From: an uncultured Chloroflexota bacterium
GTDB taxonomy: Bacteria > Chloroflexota > Dehalococcoidia > UBA3495
Length of the DNA: 40,811 nt
Assembly (NCBI GenBank): GCA_913052545.1
Contig: CAJXEF010000004.1
Span: forward strand, 1-40,811
Reading direction: 5' to 3'
The notes under the pieces are model-generated. The model was not told where the DNA came from, did no database searches, and was given only the letters and a program-made list of their open reading frames with translations. Shown piece after piece: positions 27,235 through 34,586 of this stretch (positions within the stretch are counted from its first letter, which is position 1; the number at the start of each line of letters is the position of its first letter). The position numbers and the translations under genes were made by a program.

Positions 27235-27788
27235 GCAAGCGGGGATGGCTATTCTTAACAACCATTTTCCCAGTGGTTGGATTTATAGCTATTCTCGCCT
27301 GGGCATCCCTCTCCAGTGATGGCAGCCCTACAGGGATAGGCGTTAATACTGGCTCCGGCAAAATAGATATTGAATCTACTCCCGCTCGAGAGTTTAAAAT
27401 AACGCTAAGTAACGGCGAGGCTTTATCGTTGTCCGATTTACAAGGGAAGGTGGTATTGATCGATTTCTGGGCATCGTGGTGTGCTCCTTGTCGACACGAA
27501 GCAAATATTTTGGCAGAGACATATTTAGAATATGCCAATCAACCCATTGAATTTGTAGGAATTAATATATGGGACCATCAACAGGCTGCTTTGGACCACC
27601 TGCAGGAATTTGATCCAGCGTATCCTAATGGTATCGATGTGGGCGGCAAAATAGGAATAGAATATGGAGTCAGCGGAATCCCTGAAAAATACTTTGTGGA
27701 CCCGAACGGCCAATTAAGCCGCAAGTATATTGGACCTATACAAGCCAACGCATTACGGGAAATTATCTCAGATCTAATGGCTAATTGA
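27231..27788 (+). CDS. thiol-disulfide oxidoreductase, CcmG/ResA/TlpA-like
   Basis: A 185-residue membrane-anchored thioredoxin-fold protein: N-terminal helix about 6-26, thioredoxin domain about 50-185, active-site pair C84 and C87 in WASWCAPC, and the cis-Pro loop GVSGIPEKYFVDP near 146-158. It would reduce heme-site cysteines of apocytochromes outside the membrane, working with CcmH. The start overlaps the previous stop (ATGA). It is the last gene of the ACIII/ccm run and ends before an AT-rich hairpin. CcmABCDE are not in this window. Confidence 0.9.
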   Translation: MSKRGWLFLTTIFPVVGFIAILAWASLSSDGSPTGIGVNTGSGKIDIESTPAREFKITLSNGEALSLSDLQGKVVLIDFWASWCAPCRHEANILAETYLEYANQPIEFVGINIWDHQQAALDHLQEFDPAYPNGIDVGGKIGIEYGVSGIPEKYFVDPNGQLSRKYIGPIQANALREIISDLMAN

Positions 27789-27809
27789 GGCTATTAGTGG
27801 GACTATTAG

Positions 27810-27850
27810 AATTATGTGTAGAGCCAGTCCGATACATTTAACACATAATT
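27810..27850. terminator. hairpin between convergent genes
   Basis: AATTATGTGT (27810-27819) and ACACATAATT (27841-27850) are perfect 10-bp arms separated by 21 bases. It lies between the stop of the thioredoxin gene (27788, plus) and the stop of the SDR gene (27893, minus), where a shared terminator is expected. The stem is AT-rich. Confidence 0.5.
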
Positions 27851-27892
27851 TGCCCAATCTACTGGTTATAACAAAATGCTAAGGGAATCTCA

Positions 27893-28660
27893 TTAAACTA
27901 TATACCGACCACCAACTACATTCATCCTATCACCAGTGATGTATGCTGATTCATCAGACGCATAAAAAAGACATGCATTGGCAATATCTTCAACAGTGGC
28001 CTGCCTATTCATGGGGATACTTTTTAGATGATCAGATGACCCTCTTTCGACGCTTTGAAATTCAGGGTACCAGGTGGGATTCATCCGCTCTGTGTCAGTC
28101 GATCCAGGATTAACCATGTTAGCCCGAATATTGAATGGTGCCATTTCGGCAGCTACAGCTCTGATAAGTCCCAACAACCCAGATTTGGCTGAGGTAACCG
28201 TGGCGGTTTCAGGCCTACCAGTGATGGCGGCTTGTCCTCCCAAAGCAACAATACTGCCAATCTTGCGCTCTATCATTCCGGGTAATACTGCTTTGATCAG
28301 ATAAAAAGCTGAATATAAATTAGTTCCGAACACTTGGTGCCACTCTTCATTTGAAACATCAAGAATTGGCCTATGCGGGCGTATGGCGACATTATTAACC
28401 AAGATATCTATTTTTCCTAAAGCCGCCACCCCTTCACCAACCATTTGATCGACCCGTTCCGGATCAGAAACATCTCCCATAGCTATATGAGTATTAACAC
28501 CCATCTCTCTACATATTGAAGACACATCCTCCAATTCCGCGAGGCTGTTACGTGTATTTAAAACTAAGTCAGCACCTTCCCGAGCGAAGGTCAAAGCAAT
28601 TTCTCTACCAATATTACGACTAGCACCAGTAATCAGAGCTGTTTTTCCCTCTAATCGCAT
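27893..28660 (-). CDS. SDR-family protein with altered catalytic residues
   Basis: A 255-residue short-chain dehydrogenase fold. ATG 28660 is chosen because GGAGGA lies just upstream; the frame could extend to 28729 but without a good site. The nucleotide turn TGASRNIG spans 11-18, Arg37 after beta-2 suggests NADP(H), and NNVA is at 89-92. The usual catalytic pair is missing: the YxxxK Tyr position is Val155 (with K159 kept, VTSAK) and the Ser position is Gly142 (ALGGQ). A subgroup of SDRs with HV-x2-AK in place of Tyr exists, and this looks like that subgroup. It may bind cofactor without classical catalysis or use another residue. Substrate unknown. Confidence 0.85.
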   Translation of the reverse strand: MRLEGKTALITGASRNIGREIALTFAREGADLVLNTRNSLAELEDVSSICREMGVNTHIAMGDVSDPERVDQMVGEGVAALGKIDILVNNVAIRPHRPILDVSNEEWHQVFGTNLYSAFYLIKAVLPGMIERKIGSIVALGGQAAITGRPETATVTSAKSGLLGLIRAVAAEMAPFNIRANMVNPGSTDTERMNPTWYPEFQSVERGSSDHLKSIPMNRQATVEDIANACLFYASDESAYITGDRMNVVGGRYIV

Positions 28661-28811
28661 ACAGTCCTCCGTGAGCATTCTTTTCGAGGTTAGTATTGGG
28701 AGCCTACCATAGCCAGTATGCCTAAGCAAATCACCAAACCATAATATTCATATTTCTGCTATCATGTATGCTTGAAACAACAAGATAGCACACCTTAGAA
28801 AAATAACTGGC

Positions 28812-28840
28812 TTGACATCAAAATTTGGCTTTGTTAGTAC
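28812..28840 (+). promoter_or_regulatory. promoter of the thrC-like/NIL/cysO operon
   Basis: A perfect TTGACA lies at 28812-28817. After a 17-base spacer comes TAGTAC (28835-28840), preceded by TGT as an extended -10. The -10 itself is weak. Upstream in the same divergent gap, TGCTATC (28757-28763) and GATAGCA (28784-28790) form an inverted repeat. Confidence 0.45.
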
Positions 28841-28905
28841 CTTACCAATTTGCAAGCTAGGCATCCCTTTCTGCAGGTTAGAATTACTACGGAGGACAAT
28901 AAAAA

Positions 28906-30195
28906 TTGGCTTTCTTAAACGGTTTAAAATGCAGGGAGTGTGGGAGGGAATATCCAGCAGAAGCTCTTAACGTTTGTGACTTCTGCTTTGGTCCACTAGA
29001 AGTAGTATACGATTATTCGACAATCTCTGAAATTGTCAGTAGAGACCGCATCTCGAAAGGGCCGTTAAGTATATGGAGATACGCGGATTTATTGCCAGCA
29101 AACAGTGAGAATCCTGTGGATATAATGGCAGGTTATACACCGTTACTCAAAGCAGATAATTTAGGAAAGCAGTTGGGGTTGAATAATCTATATTTGAAGA
29201 ATGATAGCGTGAATCCGTCATTCTCGTTCAAGGACAGAGTTGTATCTGTGGCTGCAACTAAAGCTGTTGAGTTTGGGTTTGAAACCATCGCATGCGCCTC
29301 TACTGGTAACCTAGCTTGTAGCGTGGCCGCTCATGCAGCCCGAGCCGGAATCGACGCTATCGTGTTTATACCAGCAGATTTAGAGAAAGGAAAAGTCATA
29401 GGAGCAGCTATATACGGTCCAACATTAGTAGCCGTTGATGGCACGTATGACGAAGTAAACCGCCTCTGCAGTGAAGTCGGTGATAACTATCCTTGGGCTT
29501 TCGTTAATATAAACATGCGACCTTACTACGCTGAAGGTAGCAAAACCTTAGGCTATGAAGTGGCAGAACAGTTAGGATGGAGACTTCCGGACCACGTAGT
29601 CATCCCATCAGCCTCAGGTGCTATGTTTACTAAAATATGGAAAGGGTTCAATGAGCTGGCCTGCCTCGGCCTCCTAGATGGAATTGAAGCCTCTTCTTTT
29701 GGAGCAGACCAAAACACAGCCCACCATCCCGCTGTTAAAACTCGCATGCACATGACTCAGGCGGCCGGGTGTTCTCCTATCGCAACTGCATGGGAGAACG
29801 GGCTAACTCAAGTCCGGCCCGTGCGTCCAAACAGCATCGCCAAATCCCTAGCCATAGGAAATCCGGCCGATGGAATATACGCACTTAAAGTACTAGAGGA
29901 GTCTAGCGGAAGTGCTCAATCGGTACCGGAGGACCAAGTAGTCGAAGGGATCAAGCTATTAGCCGGTACCGAAGGTATTTTTACCGAAACAGCAGGTGGA
30001 GTTGTAATTTCAGGCCTTAAACACTTGGCGGAATCTGGAGCCCTTAAAAAAGATGAGCTAGTAGTTGCTTATATAACGGGTAATGGCCTCAAAACCCAAG
30101 AGGCCGTCGAACAGGTGGTTAATCCACTATCAATTAAGCCAATGCTCAGTGCTTTTGAAGAAGCATTACACGAAAGGTCCCTAGCCAAAAGGTAA
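28906..30195 (+). CDS. threonine synthase-like PLP enzyme
   Basis: A 429-residue fold-type II PLP enzyme of the threonine synthase family. An N-terminal zinc-ribbon has C9, C12, C24 and C27. The PLP Lys is K109 in PSFSFKDR. CASTGNLACSVAAHAARAG near 127-145 is the PLP-phosphate/substrate loop. Start is TTG 28906 with GGAGGA nine bases upstream. The default reading is O-phosphohomoserine to threonine. However, the next two genes encode a NIL-domain protein and a CysO-like sulfur carrier, so a thiocarboxylate-dependent sulfhydrylase role on a phosphorylated amino acid is an alternative. Sequence alone does not separate these. Confidence 0.85.
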   Translation: MAFLNGLKCRECGREYPAEALNVCDFCFGPLEVVYDYSTISEIVSRDRISKGPLSIWRYADLLPANSENPVDIMAGYTPLLKADNLGKQLGLNNLYLKNDSVNPSFSFKDRVVSVAATKAVEFGFETIACASTGNLACSVAAHAARAGIDAIVFIPADLEKGKVIGAAIYGPTLVAVDGTYDEVNRLCSEVGDNYPWAFVNINMRPYYAEGSKTLGYEVAEQLGWRLPDHVVIPSASGAMFTKIWKGFNELACLGLLDGIEASSFGADQNTAHHPAVKTRMHMTQAAGCSPIATAWENGLTQVRPVRPNSIAKSLAIGNPADGIYALKVLEESSGSAQSVPEDQVVEGIKLLAGTEGIFTETAGGVVISGLKHLAESGALKKDELVVAYITGNGLKTQEAVEQVVNPLSIKPMLSAFEEALHERSLAKR

Positions 30196-30200
30196 ATAGC

Positions 30201-30443
30201 ATGGACCATCAACGGGTTAAATTTATATTTGAAGGTAACCAAGTCAAAGACCCTATTATCTACCAGTTGGGTCATAGTTTTCACATAGTCACGAATATCC
30301 GCCGCGCCGTAGTCCAAGAAGACATAGGGTGGGTTATATTGGAATTGGACGGCGAGAAAGAAGAGATCGAACGTGGATTACAATGGGTTAGCTCCAGAGG
30401 TGTTCGAGTTGACCCGTTAGCCGGAGATGTTGTAGAAGGTTAA
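30201..30443 (+). CDS. NIL-domain protein
   Basis: An 80-residue protein with a ferredoxin-like beta-alpha-beta pattern matching the NIL domain: VKFIFEG, then DPIIYQLGHSFHIVTNIRRA, then WVILELDGEKEEIERGLQWV and the final SRGVRVDP. NIL domains occur at the end of methionine-importer ATPases (MetN) as amino-acid sensors, and in proteins linked to homocysteine or sulfur metabolism. It lies six bases after the threonine-synthase-like gene and 67 bases before the sulfur-carrier gene. A regulatory or sulfur-relay partner role is inferred. No cysteine is present, so it is not itself a persulfide carrier. Confidence 0.8.
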   Translation: MDHQRVKFIFEGNQVKDPIIYQLGHSFHIVTNIRRAVVQEDIGWVILELDGEKEEIERGLQWVSSRGVRVDPLAGDVVEG

Positions 30444-30510
30444 ATTACCCACCGTAAGAGGCACATACCATATAATGGGTCTCTAGTAATATTAAGGAGG
30501 AATTCTCCAA

Positions 30511-30804
30511 ATGGGTGTCATGGTCCGTATTCCTACCCCTCTGCGCAAAATGACTGGTGGCTTAGATAAACTAGAAATGAACGAATCTACGCTCTCGATT
30601 ATGATCGATGAATTAGAAACAAACTACCCAGGATTCAAAGAGCGTTTAATAGACGAAAATGGCGATTTACGGTATTTCGTTAATATCTACGTGAACGGCG
30701 AAGATGTCCGTTTCCTTGACGGTCTAGATACGCAAACTAGTTCTGGAGATGAAATCAGTATAGTTCCAGCTGTGGCAGGAGGGCGGGGTAAACTAGAGGT
30801 TTAG
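30511..30804 (+). CDS. CysO-like ubiquitin-fold sulfur carrier (MoaD/ThiS family)
   Basis: A 97-residue beta-grasp protein. The pattern VRIPTPLRKMTGG, then LETNYPGFKERL, then FVNIYVNGEDVRFL and the end VPAVAGG is very close to what I know of mycobacterial CysO, which carries sulfur as a C-terminal Gly-Gly thiocarboxylate for cysteine synthesis. Here the Gly-Gly (90-91) is followed by six more residues (RGKLEV). These would have to be removed before adenylation, or the protein works otherwise. A strong AAGGAGGA site precedes ATG 30511. No activating E1-like enzyme or JAMM protease gene is in the window. The stop abuts the tgt stop on the other strand with no base between. Confidence 0.85.
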   Translation: MGVMVRIPTPLRKMTGGLDKLEMNESTLSIMIDELETNYPGFKERLIDENGDLRYFVNIYVNGEDVRFLDGLDTQTSSGDEISIVPAVAGGRGKLEV

Positions 30805-31983
30805 TCAATCACCTCGGGCCTTCAACCATTTCTGACGTTGTGCTTGTCTAGTCGTTTCATCCGTCGGGATATATTGGGCCCAAAATTCATCCCGGAACGT
30901 GGCAAACTGGTTTTGTTCTATAGATATTCGCATCCGTGTCATCAATCTTTGCAAAAACCTCAGATTGTGAACTGTAGCCAATCGTAGACCCAGTATCTCT
31001 TTGGATTTGAACAAATGCCAAAGATAAGCAGCTGAATAGTTAAGGCAAGCATAACAATCACAATCATCCTCTAAAGGGCCAGCTTGGTCAGAGAAACGCC
31101 GGTTGCCAATATTAACCCGACCATACTTAGTAAATAAAGCTCCATTACGCGCAACCCTAGTTGGCAGCACGCAATCGAACATATCAACCCCCCTCGCGAC
31201 TGACTCAACCAAGTCCTCTGGCGAACCCACTCCCATGAGATATCTCGGTTTATCAGCCGGCAGCAAAGTACTTACGAGTTCGACGATTTCATACATTTGA
31301 GCCTTAGATTCCCCAACTGCCAATCCCCCAATAGCAAAACCATCAAATGGAATCTCAGATATAACAGCCACTGACTCAGTTCGTAGATCTGCATAAACAC
31401 CTCCTTGCACAATCCCAAAAAGAGCTTGCGGATGCGATTCTTGACTATTTTCATGGGTTTGTTGACTGATCAGAGCCCACCTGTGAGTTCTGTTCATTGC
31501 TGTTATCACTGCGTCTCTGGTTTCGCCATAGGCTATGCATTGATCCAAGCACATAATAATATCTGCGCCTAAACCTTCTTGATTCTTAATCGCCACCTCA
31601 GGTGTAAATCTATGTTCACTACCGTCGATATGAGAGCGAAATCTTATCCCGACTTCATCAGCTTTACCCAAAGATCCCATACTAAACGCTTGGAACCCAC
31701 CACTGTCGGTCAATATTGGTCCGTTCCAATTCATAAATTGATGAAGCCCACCAAGCTTTTGGACAGTCCCAACACCTGGGCGAAGGTAGAGATGGTAAGC
31801 ATTACTCAGGATCATTTCCGCACCGGAATCATTAACTTCCTCTGGAGTGAGGGTTTTAACGGTAGCCTGAGTAGCAACTGGCATAAAGGCCGGAGTGTTT
31901 ACTTTCCCATGTGGAGTATCCAATTCACCAAGACGGGCCTCACCACAAGATTGATTCAAATTAAACGAAAATCCCATTCTCAT
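30805..31983 (-). CDS. tgt: tRNA-guanine transglycosylase (queuine tRNA-ribosyltransferase)
   Basis: A 392-residue Tgt, which replaces guanine 34 with preQ1 in tRNAs with GUN anticodons during queuosine synthesis. It shows LTDSGGFQAFSM with Asp93 as the general acid/base, GGLAVGE, YLMGVGSPEDLVE, and the nucleophile region VDMFDCVLPTR. The zinc site is the C-x-C-x2-C set in CDCYACL with the later His (near TVHNL). Length and start are normal for the bacterial enzyme; M1 or M3 could be used. No other queuosine gene is nearby. The gene runs head to tail into the sulfur-carrier gene with no gap or visible terminator. Confidence 0.96.
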   Translation of the reverse strand: MRMGFSFNLNQSCGEARLGELDTPHGKVNTPAFMPVATQATVKTLTPEEVNDSGAEMILSNAYHLYLRPGVGTVQKLGGLHQFMNWNGPILTDSGGFQAFSMGSLGKADEVGIRFRSHIDGSEHRFTPEVAIKNQEGLGADIIMCLDQCIAYGETRDAVITAMNRTHRWALISQQTHENSQESHPQALFGIVQGGVYADLRTESVAVISEIPFDGFAIGGLAVGESKAQMYEIVELVSTLLPADKPRYLMGVGSPEDLVESVARGVDMFDCVLPTRVARNGALFTKYGRVNIGNRRFSDQAGPLEDDCDCYACLNYSAAYLWHLFKSKEILGLRLATVHNLRFLQRLMTRMRISIEQNQFATFRDEFWAQYIPTDETTRQAQRQKWLKARGD

Positions 31984-32068
31984 CAGTTACACTCGATTCG
32001 TAGTTAGTTTAATAGCATATCCAACAGCATGAAATCCTTAAAGACGTGTTATCATGCTACAGTTTCAT

Positions 32069-32086
32069 TAGATACTACAGTATCTA
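32069..32086. promoter_or_regulatory. 18-bp palindrome, operator candidate
   Basis: TAGATACT-AC-AGTATCTA is a perfect 8-2-8 palindrome. It lies in the 161-base gap between the divergent tgt (minus) and small ORF/tauE (plus) genes, about 60 bases before the latter. Its symmetry and size suit a dimeric repressor site. No obvious promoter boxes flank it. Confidence 0.45.
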
Positions 32087-32144
32087 GTTAAATATCCTAC
32101 CTCTCTATGCAAGATACCCGCAACATTCTTAAATTCTAACAACT

Positions 32145-32327
32145 ATGTCCCAAGAAATATTCCAAATAATAAACTCATTAAACAATTACCATCCGATAGT
32201 TTGGTCTCTATCAGTTATGGCTATCGTTGCTACCACTGCACTCTCTTTGCATTTTTTGTGGGAAGTAACATTAAAAGGCATTGTAAAAACTTTCAATCGG
32301 CGTAATTCCCATAATGATGGTTCGTAA
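32145..32327 (+). CDS. small single-helix membrane protein, unknown
   Basis: A possible 60-residue protein with one hydrophobic helix (about 19-43) and a basic, Asn-rich tail (KTFNRRNSHND). It ends two bases before the TTG start of the TauE/SafE exporter, which suggests co-translation. No family recognised and no strong ribosome site. It could be a small partner of the exporter or a translated leader for it. Support is only its position and membrane-helix composition. Confidence 0.45.
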   Translation: MSQEIFQIINSLNNYHPIVWSLSVMAIVATTALSLHFLWEVTLKGIVKTFNRRNSHNDGS

Positions 32328-32329
32328 AT

Positions 32330-33373
32330 TTGTTTTTCCCTAACTCTGAAATAATTATCAATCCCTTCTTATTGGTTCTACTAGGATTAGTGGTAGGTAC
32401 TTTAGGTGGATTCTTTGGAGTTGGCGGAGGTTTTCTGATCACGGGAGGGCTATTGGTTTTTGGCGTTCCACCTTTATTCGCCGTTGGTACTGGTTTAACA
32501 TTAATAATGGGATCATCGATAATTAATACCTTAAAACACAGACGATTAGGCAATGTCGATTTCAAATTAGGATTATTGATGGTCTGTGGAACAATCCCAG
32601 GCGAACTGTTAGCCGAACGCCTAAATAGCGGTCTAGAAGCCATGGGATTAGCTGGTCCGGTGATTAGGTATGTATATGTAGTTTTCTTAACCGCTCTTGG
32701 AACATTCATAATCTACGATTACATCAAGTCGCGACGTATCTCTGATACATCTAGAGACGCAGTCTCCACTCGCCGGATAACCGAAAAGATTCAGACCTTA
32801 CGAGTGCCTCCACACAGTATCAACATACCCGGAATCGGGTCCTATCCAACCTATGTTTCGCTTCCCACATCGGGTATAACCAAAATATCTGTCTATTTGC
32901 CAATTTTTATAGGATTCGGTGTTGGATTTTTGGCGGGATTATTAGGAGCAGGCGGAGGATTCATTTTAATGCCACTTCTTGTGTTTGTCCTTGGCGTTCC
33001 TACCACGGTGGCTATCGGCACTGACCTTTTTCAGATAATAATTACCGGATCAGTTGGTACTTTTATCTATGCTTTAGGTGACCATGTAGATTTGTTAATG
33101 GCTGTCATTATGTTATGTGCTGCATCCGCGGGTTCTCAGTTGGGTACAACAGCAACAAGATACGTTGATCCAGCTAGAATCCGTATACTATACGGAGTCA
33201 CTGTTTTGAGCGGAAGTGTTGCGGTAGCACTGAAACAGATTTCAGAGATGAACAGTGCATTGAATTTCCTCAGCTCGTTGGCCGCAATAGTACTCTTAGG
33301 TGTAGCTTTATTTATGTGTGGAATCATAACGATATTACTCATCAGGGCGAAAAGAAACACATCCGCGGTCTAA
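32330..33373 (+). CDS. TauE/SafE-family membrane transporter
   Basis: A 347-residue membrane protein with the two-fold TauE/SafE repeat: GGFFGVGGGFLITG at about 24-37 and LAGLLGAGGGFILMP near 202-216, each followed by a GTxL/GTDLF motif. A longer hydrophilic loop (about 128-180, with KSRRISDTSRD) separates the halves. Members export sulfite, sulfoacetate or other small sulfur and organic anions. The only full-length start is TTG 32330, with a poor ribosome site. The presence of aprBA a few kilobases away makes a link to sulfite handling plausible, but the genes are not in one operon. Confidence 0.85.
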   Translation: MFFPNSEIIINPFLLVLLGLVVGTLGGFFGVGGGFLITGGLLVFGVPPLFAVGTGLTLIMGSSIINTLKHRRLGNVDFKLGLLMVCGTIPGELLAERLNSGLEAMGLAGPVIRYVYVVFLTALGTFIIYDYIKSRRISDTSRDAVSTRRITEKIQTLRVPPHSINIPGIGSYPTYVSLPTSGITKISVYLPIFIGFGVGFLAGLLGAGGGFILMPLLVFVLGVPTTVAIGTDLFQIIITGSVGTFIYALGDHVDLLMAVIMLCAASAGSQLGTTATRYVDPARIRILYGVTVLSGSVAVALKQISEMNSALNFLSSLAAIVLLGVALFMCGIITILLIRAKRNTSAV

Positions 33374-33418
33374 CTCTCCTAACCTCAAATCTTAATGTTA
33401 GAATCCGGGGTAACAAAG

Positions 33419-34441
33419 CTATTTTAAAAACGGCATGACTTTTTGGGTCAACAATTGTAAAGATTTGCTGACTTTCGAAAAAGGAATTTGTCCCCCTGGA
33501 TTTATGTCAAAAGAGATTCCTGTGATGCCTAAATCGTTTTGATATTGTTTTATTTTTTCAATCACTGCTTGTGGTGTCCCAAAAGCCACTTTTTGCAACA
33601 GATCATCATATGTGACACTGGAAGAAGCTTTTAAGCGTTCATACGTTTCTTGATCTGCAGCTTTATCTAGATTATCCTGGATAACACGAATTCTATGCAT
33701 TGAGCTCTCCTCAGGATCCCCGATCGCTTCCTGAGAGGTATTTGCTACATAACCGCCGATTTGCAGTATCACGTCATTGGGACCATGAAAACCGGCGTTA
33801 ACTCTCGCATCTCTATATTCTGATAATAAATGTTGAAGTTCAGGGACTGACATCTGGTGCCTTATAAAAATGGGGAACCCTAGCCTGCCTGCCAAAGTGA
33901 ATGTATCCCTACTCTCCACAGCTATTCGGATGGGAGGGTGGGGTTCTTGATAGGTTTTCGGAACTAGCTGAACGTTATGGTATGAATAAAATTCACCCTG
34001 GTAAGAAAAGGTATCTTGACCCCAAGCTTGCAAGAGTACATCCAGTGATTCCGCAAACCGTTCTCGACTCTCCGAATAATCGATATTGTAGCCCTGATAA
34101 GACTCGAGAAAGGAACTCCGACCGACTCCTACTATCAACCTACCTTTGCTGATATGATCCACTATGGCTGTCTCTTCGGCTATGCGTAATGGATTCGCCA
34201 ATGGTAGAACTTGCACCGCCAGGCCAATTTTCATGCGCTCGGTCCTGGCAGCGACGGCACTTGCTCCAATCAGAGGGGAAGCCATTACCGCCCTTTCAGG
34301 CCTAAAGTGGGATTCTCCAATCCAAAAAGTATCTATACCTTGAGACTCCGCTTGCTGGATTAATCGAAACCATTCTTCAAAGGCATCAAATTGACTGCTG
34401 CCTTCACGAACAGTAAACATGGTAAAAATACCTACATCCAT
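33419..34441 (-). CDS. LLM-class flavin-dependent monooxygenase
   Basis: A 340-residue bacterial-luciferase-like (F420/FMN) oxidoreductase. It shows the beta-barrel start VGIFTMFTV, FWIGESHF at about 39-46, IGLAVQVLPLANPLRIAEE near 72-90, and KGRLIVGVGRS near 99-109, all typical of FMN-dependent alkanal-type members. It would oxidise an organic substrate with reduced flavin and O2; the substrate cannot be read from sequence. Expansion of this family is a known trait of deep-ocean SAR202 genomes, which fits the suggested host. An exact 17-bp palindrome and a promoter-like pair lie before its start. Confidence 0.88.
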   Translation of the reverse strand: MDVGIFTMFTVREGSSQFDAFEEWFRLIQQAESQGIDTFWIGESHFRPERAVMASPLIGASAVAARTERMKIGLAVQVLPLANPLRIAEETAIVDHISKGRLIVGVGRSSFLESYQGYNIDYSESRERFAESLDVLLQAWGQDTFSYQGEFYSYHNVQLVPKTYQEPHPPIRIAVESRDTFTLAGRLGFPIFIRHQMSVPELQHLLSEYRDARVNAGFHGPNDVILQIGGYVANTSQEAIGDPEESSMHRIRVIQDNLDKAADQETYERLKASSSVTYDDLLQKVAFGTPQAVIEKIKQYQNDLGITGISFDINPGGQIPFSKVSKSLQLLTQKVMPFLK

Positions 34442-34492
34442 ATATATCCCCTATCCGAAGGCCAGTGATAGTGGTCATCTATCCTTGGGACT

Positions 34493-34509
34493 TTTACCCA
34501 GTGGGTAAA
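34493..34509. promoter_or_regulatory. 17-bp palindromic operator candidate upstream of the LLM gene
   Basis: TTTACCCA-G-TGGGTAAA is a perfect palindrome 52 bases before the LLM start. It lies about 10 bases downstream of a -10-like TGTAAT on the minus strand, so it would overlap the start of the transcript. This is where a repressor would act. Confidence 0.55.
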
Positions 34510-34519
34510 TAGAAGAGAA

Positions 34520-34548
34520 ATTACACTTGATTAAATAATTACCACCAA
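34520..34548 (-). promoter_or_regulatory. candidate promoter of the LLM gene
   Basis: On the minus strand TTGGTG (34548-34543) is followed after exactly 17 bases by TGTAAT (34525-34520). The -10 matches five of six positions and the -35 three of six. It sits directly before the 17-bp palindrome. Confidence 0.45.
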
Positions 34549-34586
34549 TTTGTTCTCCGATCATGATCAGAGGGCAACCGGATTTA

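Noticed and set aside
30471..30476. Perfect TATAAT before the CysO-like gene
   Set aside because: No matching -35 at a normal distance; the gene is readily explained as part of the thrC-like operon.
34564..34584. GATCATGATC-centred palindrome after the hydroxyacid dehydrogenase gene as terminator
   Set aside because: No loop of sensible size without losing the central pairs, and no T-tract on the minus strand.
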